From Adenophora triphylla var. japonica (lineage: Eukaryota > Streptophyta > Magnoliopsida > Asterales > Campanulaceae): a stretch of 64,000 nt of DNA. The notes below the pieces were generated by a model, which was given only the letters and a program-made list of their open reading frames with translations, made no database searches and was not told the origin of the DNA. Below are positions 58,204 through 64,000 of the stretch, piece by piece; positions within the stretch are counted from its first letter, which is position 1; every line of letters starts with the position of its first letter. Position numbers and translations under genes: made by a program. The stretch lies in assembly GCA_022495995.1 (NCBI GenBank), contig JAFEMH010005432.1:1-64000 (forward strand). Reading direction: 5' to 3'.

Positions 58204-59538
58204 TTCATTATAACATATTACAATACAGATATTAAGCATACAATTTTAATTCACTTTTATCATAAAAACTCAACAATAAATATACTTGTATCATACATGA
58301 AAAGGAGAGAAAATCCGCGAGGCTCGTAATCATAACCTTAAGCATGCATAATAAAAATATACTCATAATTGATTTTTAAATAAAAGAAGATATAGTGATA
58401 GAACAAATCCACCAATTAAAGCTCATTAAAATAATTTCAGCAATTCCAGAAAATTTGTATGGGACTCGTATAGTCTCAAATTTGTTTTTAATGCAAATTT
58501 ATTTGTGAAAATACATCATAAAATGACATTTAAGGCACATAAATAATTCAGATTACTCAAAAAATATGAAAAAATTCAGAACAGTGCATTATTATGTAAC
58601 TATACCACAGAAAAAATTTCATGATTTTCTGATTAATATTTTCCACTATGATAAATAAAATTTGCACAAAAACACATACAAAAATACATGAAACAGATTA
58701 ATGCTCATCAAAAAATTATGGAAAATTATACTGATCTGAATAACATTATTCTAAACATACAGAAAAAATTTCATATTTTTCTGGACAGTAAAACTATTTT
58801 TCCCGAATTAATTATGCAGCAGAATACTCAATAATTCATAAAATATATTCTGATCATAAACAAATTATGAAAAAAATCTCAGCATGTTGTCACAGCATAT
58901 TAAACATACAGTAAAATTTACATAATTTTCTGGAAATTATAATTATTTTTAATGATTTTAATACACATAAATATAATTATAATAAATCCAAACAAACCAA
59001 ATTCATGTTCTTAAAGCCGACGGCCAGTGCTTAAACCCAAAATTCCGGCGCCACCAATTCACAATCACAACATTGGGATTACATCAGGGCCTTTGAAACC
59101 CAGCTCTAGAAATCAAAAGACAAGCCGGAATACATCTTCTATGACGACCCTCCTTTATAACACCATAACTCTCTTGATTTAAGTCCAAATTAAACAATTA
59201 AAGTGGCAATAGAAAGATCTTGCAGAGTAGAACAAGACTCATGTTAACAATTTTTATTGAATCTGGATTTAACAGTGACAAAAACGGCCTTAAAAATTCT
59301 GAAAAATAACATAATTTCCGAAACTTAAAACTGCAATTACTCAAAATTGACATGGCCGAATTCGATGAATTTTTAGTATGTTATTCTACACATTATTATC
59401 TACGCATGGATATCAAAAACGCAGAAAACGGACAAGATTTGAATTTCAAAATCATCAAACCCAGTTGGTGAAAAATAAATCCAAAAAAATTCAAAAAACA
59501 TGCAATCAAGACATCAATGGTGAGCATCATGCTTTGAG
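58204..59538 (-). other. copia untranslated leader
   Basis: AT-rich, with many cataaaattt/ttcagaa-type near-repeats; no gene. Confidence 0.6.
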
Positions 59539-59550
59539 GCTCTGATACCA
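59539..59550 (-). other. copia primer-binding site (initiator tRNA-Met)
   Basis: TGGTATCAGAGC on the minus strand, the exact complement of the plant initiator tRNA-Met 3' end, one base inside the LTR. Confidence 0.95.
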
Positions 59551-59551
59551 A

Positions 59552-59969
59552 TGAAGGAAAAACACATAAGTTATCTACGAGTTCTCGGAATACCTTATAG
59601 ATTAAATCCGAAGCTCGTTGTGCGGAAGATTTCACTTGTGCTACGAACCACGATCGTCTTGATTCTGCAATCACCACCTCTTCTCGTCCGATTCAATATC
59701 ACAAGATGGATATTGAATGTTGTTCCACTCTCAAATCCCAGGCACTTGATGGTTGCCAGAGATAGTATTTCTCAGTCTGAGGAGTATATGAAATATTACG
59801 TGTTGTCTATAAGTTAGTTCCCATAGAGACTTGATTTATAGAATACTGGTTGGACTAAGTCATAGAGTCTCATTCACATAAGAGTCTCTATTTAACTTAT
59901 CCTCCAAATTCCCCTTATCCCAGTTTGAACGTATCAGTTAGTTAGGGATAATAAATCACGTGTCTAACA
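59552..59969 (-). repeat. copia 5' LTR, 418 bp
   Basis: On the minus strand it begins TGTTAGACACGTG and ends TTTCCTTCA just before the primer-binding site. No partner LTR in the window. Confidence 0.8.
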
Positions 59970-61080
59970 GATATAAATATATATGTTGTATATTTGTGTG
60001 TATTGTATTGTATATAATAGTATATATAAATATATCTGAAAAGTCAGGGCTCATCAAAATTCAATTTCAATTTCGGTCTTACCTCCTCTCCATTTATGGT
60101 TCTCTTATTCACAAGTTATCTCAGGTTCTCTCTCTTTGTGTCACACTAACAATTGCAAGTGTTTATGAGCGTTTGTGAGTTCAGCAAGTGTGTTTGTAGG
60201 TGTCGACAAGTGGGTTTGTAGGTGCCAGCAAGTAGCAAGTGGTGTTAAAAAAATGATTGAGTGAAGCAGTTGCATTAAAGAATGTCAACAATACTATAAA
60301 AGAGTGTCAGTGCACGTCTAAAAAAAATATTAACGTCAGTGTAATAAAGTGTTAGTCCACGTCTAAAAAAGTGTCAGTGCACGTCTAAAAAGTGTCGGTA
60401 TAAAAGAGTGTTAGTGTTAGGGTAAAAAGGTGTCAGTGTAAAAGAGTATCAATGCATTTATTATTAAGTGTCAGTGTAAAAATAGTATTAGTGTCAGTGT
60501 AAAATTGAATCAGTATTAGTGTAGGGAAGACAACGAGCGAGAGAAGTCAGTGTATGCGTGTTTAAGTGTCAGCGGGCAGCGGCACACAAATGATTTTTCT
60601 TAAGTTTAGAAAAGAAAACTAGTTTTTTATAAAACCAACTCTATTTTTAAAGTAAAAAATGTAATACAAACAAATTATGTTTTTTTATTATTTTGAGCTT
60701 CTTTTAAGTCGGTTAAAATTTATTTCCCTCTCTTATTCAAGTTCTTTATAAATTTCTCCCTAACTTCCTCCATCCCGAGAACTTCTCCCTAACTTGTCCC
60801 AACTACCTCTCAACTTCATCTTCTTCACTATCAATCTCTGTCATTAATTTCCTTTTTTCTTTCTTTTCTCCTTGTTAATTCTCGTTGTATATTTTCTCCA
60901 ACAACACAGGTTTTTGTAATCTCAATATGTTGAGATTACAAACAATTGTGTTATTGAGATTTTTAATTTCATAGTAAAATAAAATTATCTCCTTTGTTGA
61001 GAGCCTTAAATTTCTCTTCTTTGTTGAGAGTAATAGATTTTTCTCCTTTGTTGAGAGTTGTTATTTCTCTCCTTTATTGA
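59970..61080. other. Spacer with two imperfect minisatellites
   Basis: About 60290-60530 repeats gtgtcagtgtaaaa / gtgcacgtctaaaa words at 20-35 bp spacing. About 61000-61080 repeats ctcctttgttgagagt three to four times. No gene seen. Confidence 0.6.
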
Positions 61081-63150
61081 GGGGTAAACGACAAATTGGG
61101 GTAACGTACTATAAGATTTTTTACAATTAGTGAAACATACTACGATTTGACATCTTAATGTAACTTACTTTATCATCTCATTTCATATAATGGAACGTAC
61201 CCTAGCGACGTTAAAAAAGTTAACGGGATGATGACGTGACATCTGATGTGTGAAATACAATAACACAGTTAGCAATTAAATTGCACGTGCTAATCACGTG
61301 AGATATTTTCAATTCACAACCATTTAGTCGTTATTGACTACAGCACAACGATTGTGAAGGCAAGCGATTATGAAGGCGATTGCAAGGTGATTGAAGTTGG
61401 TTTGGTTTGCAAGGAGATTTAATCCAGCCTTGATTTTGGGGACTTCAAGGAGAATTGAAGTTGATTGATTACATGTATGCAATCTAGGGTTTGATAAATT
61501 GAAAAAGTCAGGGTTTAATTTTTTGGGGCTTTTGTTTGATTCACAATAAAGAAAGTTAGGGTTTCATCTTTTTGGGGCTTCTGCAGCAAAGGTTATGAAA
61601 GTTGTTTTGGAATAACAGTAATTTGGATGTATGATAAAAATTTCACGGTGCAACTTATCAAGGCAAAGCATATAAAAAAGGACTTAAACAAAGGTCCTTA
61701 AGAATATAAGCAATTGAATGAAAGTTTGATTTTCTCACCTTCTTTGCAGCAGCTTTTGTGGCTTTGGCTATAAGAAATTTCTTCTTCTCAACACTTCTCC
61801 AAAATATGTAAAAATACACCGCAAAATAACAAGAGTTTATATCATTGGTTCTTGAATCTGGTAGCATAATCTCATGAAAAAAAAATAAGTGACACTAAGG
61901 GATCTTGTACTCCATCCGTCCCATAATGAATGTTAAAAAAAATCCAAATTTGCACTTGATCAAGGACAAATTTGGAAAATTTTTATGCATTCATTTTAGC
62001 AATCAAAATCAAACAATATCATATGAAAGTTTCACTACACAACGTAAATTATTTTATTGAAAGTTGTTTTGAAATAAATAAAGTTGATCCTTTTTGTTCA
62101 ATTTCATATGGTATTTTGTTACTAGTGTGTATAAAGAATAGTGAGTGGTTTCGCTTTTGCCAAACATGTCCTACTACCTGTGTTGGTTTGTTGTATGTCT
62201 TCTATGTGCATATGTATATTACCCTTATGTCCTTTTGCATGACATCTAAATTAAAGGGTAAAGAAGTCATTGCAGAGGATCATAGTGAGGACGATTTGGG
62301 AGATAGTGAAACAGATGAGAATGATGTTGCTAGCTTAGATCATATAAGTGAAGATGAGAATGAGGAGGTGTTACATTTCAGACAAGAAAGAGTGGAGCAA
62401 GAAGTTGGAAAAAAAAAGAAAAGGGGTAAAAAAAAAAAAAAGAAGAGTGTGAGACTGAACCTAGACAATGAAATATTTGAAAAAGAGGAAGTAGCTGGAG
62501 AAGAGGGAGGAGTGAATGAGGTAAATAGCGATCAATTACCTAAGGTGAATGAGGGGAATACTAGTGTTTCCCATAATTCTAACCTAGATGCTTATGTTAG
62601 TGAATATGATGAATCTGAACAGGAAAATGTTTATGATACTGATGAACATGTTTGGGTAAAGGGTGAGCGTAAGACTTGGCCTGTGTTTACCCTAACACTA
62701 ATTGGGACCAACAGGAACCTATTAAAAGAATGTTGTTTAAATATAGTTTTGAATTGAGACATTGTATAACTAATTATGCAATTGCTAATGACAGAGAAAT
62801 CAATTTAGAAAATGTCTAAGACAATGGTCCATGCAATATGTAAGGAGGGTTGCAATTGGAGATTGTGGGCAAGTATTAACAAAATGGAGAATGCTATGCA
62901 AGTGAAGTCATACCACCCTGAGCATAATCAAAAAGTATGTGTGCTTGACTTCTCAAGTAAACTAGTTACTTCAATCTGGTTGGCCAAAGAGTATGAAAAA
63001 ACAAATTAGGGAAACCCCTAAATGGATACTTGAAGACTTTAAAAATATTGTCTTGGAAAAGCGCAAAATTAATGTTAGCTTAGTCCAATGCTACAGAGCG
63101 AGAAAGTTTGGGTTGGGTGAGATTGAGTCGGTCTTAGTTCATTGGTAGCT
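61081..63150 (+). mobile_element. Mutator-like element, left part
   Basis: 61081-61300 (ggggtaaacgacaaattggg; ttaacgggatgatgacgtg) resembles terminal repeats of plant MULEs, and a Mutator-type transposase remnant follows in the right orientation. The right end is not found: the coding part is cut near 63150 by another repeat. The terminal repeat assignment rests on resemblance only. Confidence 0.45.
62239..63150 (+). pseudogene. MuDR-type transposase, N-terminal part (broken)
   Basis: From ATG 62239: an acidic leader, a Lys-rich stretch (GKKKKRGKKKKKK), a second acidic part, DEHVWVKGERKTW, then after a frameshift near 62685 the PVFNPNTNW-like start and FELRHCITNYAIANDREI, then after 62810 GCNWRLWAS and VKSYHPEHNQ (the zinc-binding DNA-binding domain of MULE transposases), and WILEDFKNIVLEK...YRARKFGL. 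It breaks off near 63150 before the DDE catalytic core. Confidence 0.75.
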
Positions 63151-64000
63151 TCAAACCTAACGATTCTTTTATTTCCGCAAGTGCACGGGCTATGGTAATA
63201 TTAGCGAATGCAAGTACGGGTCGATCCCACGAGGACAGGGTTTACTTTGTATGATACTCATCTTTATATAAATATATAGAAAATATGATTGGGGGAGATA
63301 TGAATTGGTTGAGAAAATACTAGAAACATGTATAAACTACTCTAACATATAATAAAAGTATTATCGGGATTGAACACATATATACATAAAAATAATCATG
63401 CTTTAAATAAAGGTTTTCATCAAAATAACAAGAATGGTACATTCAGCCTATACTACTTCTCACGATCAAGCAAGTAGTATGTGTATTCTTTACCAATACG
63501 ACATATCTCTTAAGGTTCCGTTAATGGTAATCCCGCCTGTCACGAACGGGCAACCCGGCTTATCTCTCGAGGTTTCCATATAACTAGTAAGAATCCATTA
63601 GTGCTTGTAAAGTCCACATACTTTCCATTCAAAGAACACCCCTAGGCCATTAAACTACTCTCGTGATTAATGAAACCTAGTTTACTTCATATGGTTCGGC
63701 TAACCGAGATTCACAGCTACGTCCTTCTCTCAATTAACTAGGGTTCTACAAATACGAACGTCTTTATATTTGTAGGCATTTAGGAATAATATGAAGAAAT
63801 TGTATTAAGATGAAAATGTCAGAAATCAAGGATGATACGCTAAGTTGTGCTAACTACTCATGGGTGAAGGCCTAGCACATGTATTTTAAAAACTACTCAT
63901 GGGTGAAGGCCTAGCACATGTATTTTATAGGTATTTTATAGGAATAATATGAAGAAATTGTATTAAGATGAAAATGTCAGAAATCAAGGATGATACTCTA
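63151..64000. repeat. Unidentified interspersed repeat
   Basis: Begins near cgcaagtgcacgggctatgg and contains acgggtcgatcccacgagga, words I associate with a dispersed plant repeat, probably retrotransposon-derived. No coding frame. It replaces the expected rest of the transposase gene. Confidence 0.4.
63785..64000 (+). repeat. Local direct duplications
   Basis: aataatatgaagaaattgta and the next 35 bases occur at 63785 and 63943. The block ctactcatgggtgaaggcct...tattttа-type, 36 bp, occurs at about 63857 and 63893. Confidence 0.85.

Larger units (their letters stand above)
57021..59969 (-). mobile_element. Ty1/copia retrotransposon, 5' part only
   Basis: Minus-strand order: LTR (59552-59969), primer-binding site, untranslated leader (58204-59538), gag and the start of protease (57050-58203). 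Sequence left of about 57050 is unrelated, so reverse transcriptase, integrase and 3' LTR are lost. Confidence 0.85.

Noticed and set aside
59539..59550. Part of a tRNA-Met gene
   Set aside because: Only 12 bases match and they sit exactly at a copia LTR edge, so it is a primer-binding site.

Overview
This is nuclear DNA from a flowering plant, most likely a eudicot. The evidence is one intact 18-exon plant-type gene with GT-AG introns, Tat-lineage Ty3/gypsy retrotransposons with two RNase H domains, plant CACTA, hAT, Mutator-like, PIF/Harbinger and Stowaway transposons, and a plant RTE-type LINE with a (TTG)n tail. I cannot name the species from sequence alone.

Layout. 1-1715: right end of a CACTA transposon, inserted into the antisense gene of a Tat retrotransposon. 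1716-12089: this Tat element (called A here, minus strand), with decayed gag-pol, no protease, and an LTR split by a 1952-bp solo-LTR-like insertion. 12090-13530: gag start and LTR of a related element (C) that A seems to have entered. 13531-15430: AT-rich spacer with two MITEs. 15430-48227: a direct tandem array of a unit of about 10 kb (two full copies and a truncated third). Each full copy carries the same nested stack of DNA transposons, and each has gained private insertions since duplicating. Copy 1 also holds a complete 12-kb Tat element (B, plus strand, 24626-36606); copy 2 holds an RTE LINE. 49144-55093: the one clearly functional gene, minus strand, a RAD5-type SWI2/SNF2 ATPase with HIRAN and RING domains. 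It has an intact 1220-codon reading frame across 18 exons and E2F-like promoter sites. 57021-59969: 5' part of a Ty1/copia element, minus strand. 61081-63150: left part of a Mutator-like element with a broken transposase gene. 63150-64000: an unidentified repeat with local direct duplications.

How it fits together. Apart from the RAD5-type gene, recognisable coding sequence is transposon-derived and mostly broken. The two full copies of the tandem array allow dating by presence or absence: several insertions in one copy have an exact empty site in the other, with target-site duplications of the right length (TA, TTA/TAA, 8 bp, 9 bp). The most unusual coding signal is the antisense gene between integrase and 3' LTR in Tat elements A and B. 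It has introns at an equivalent place in both copies.
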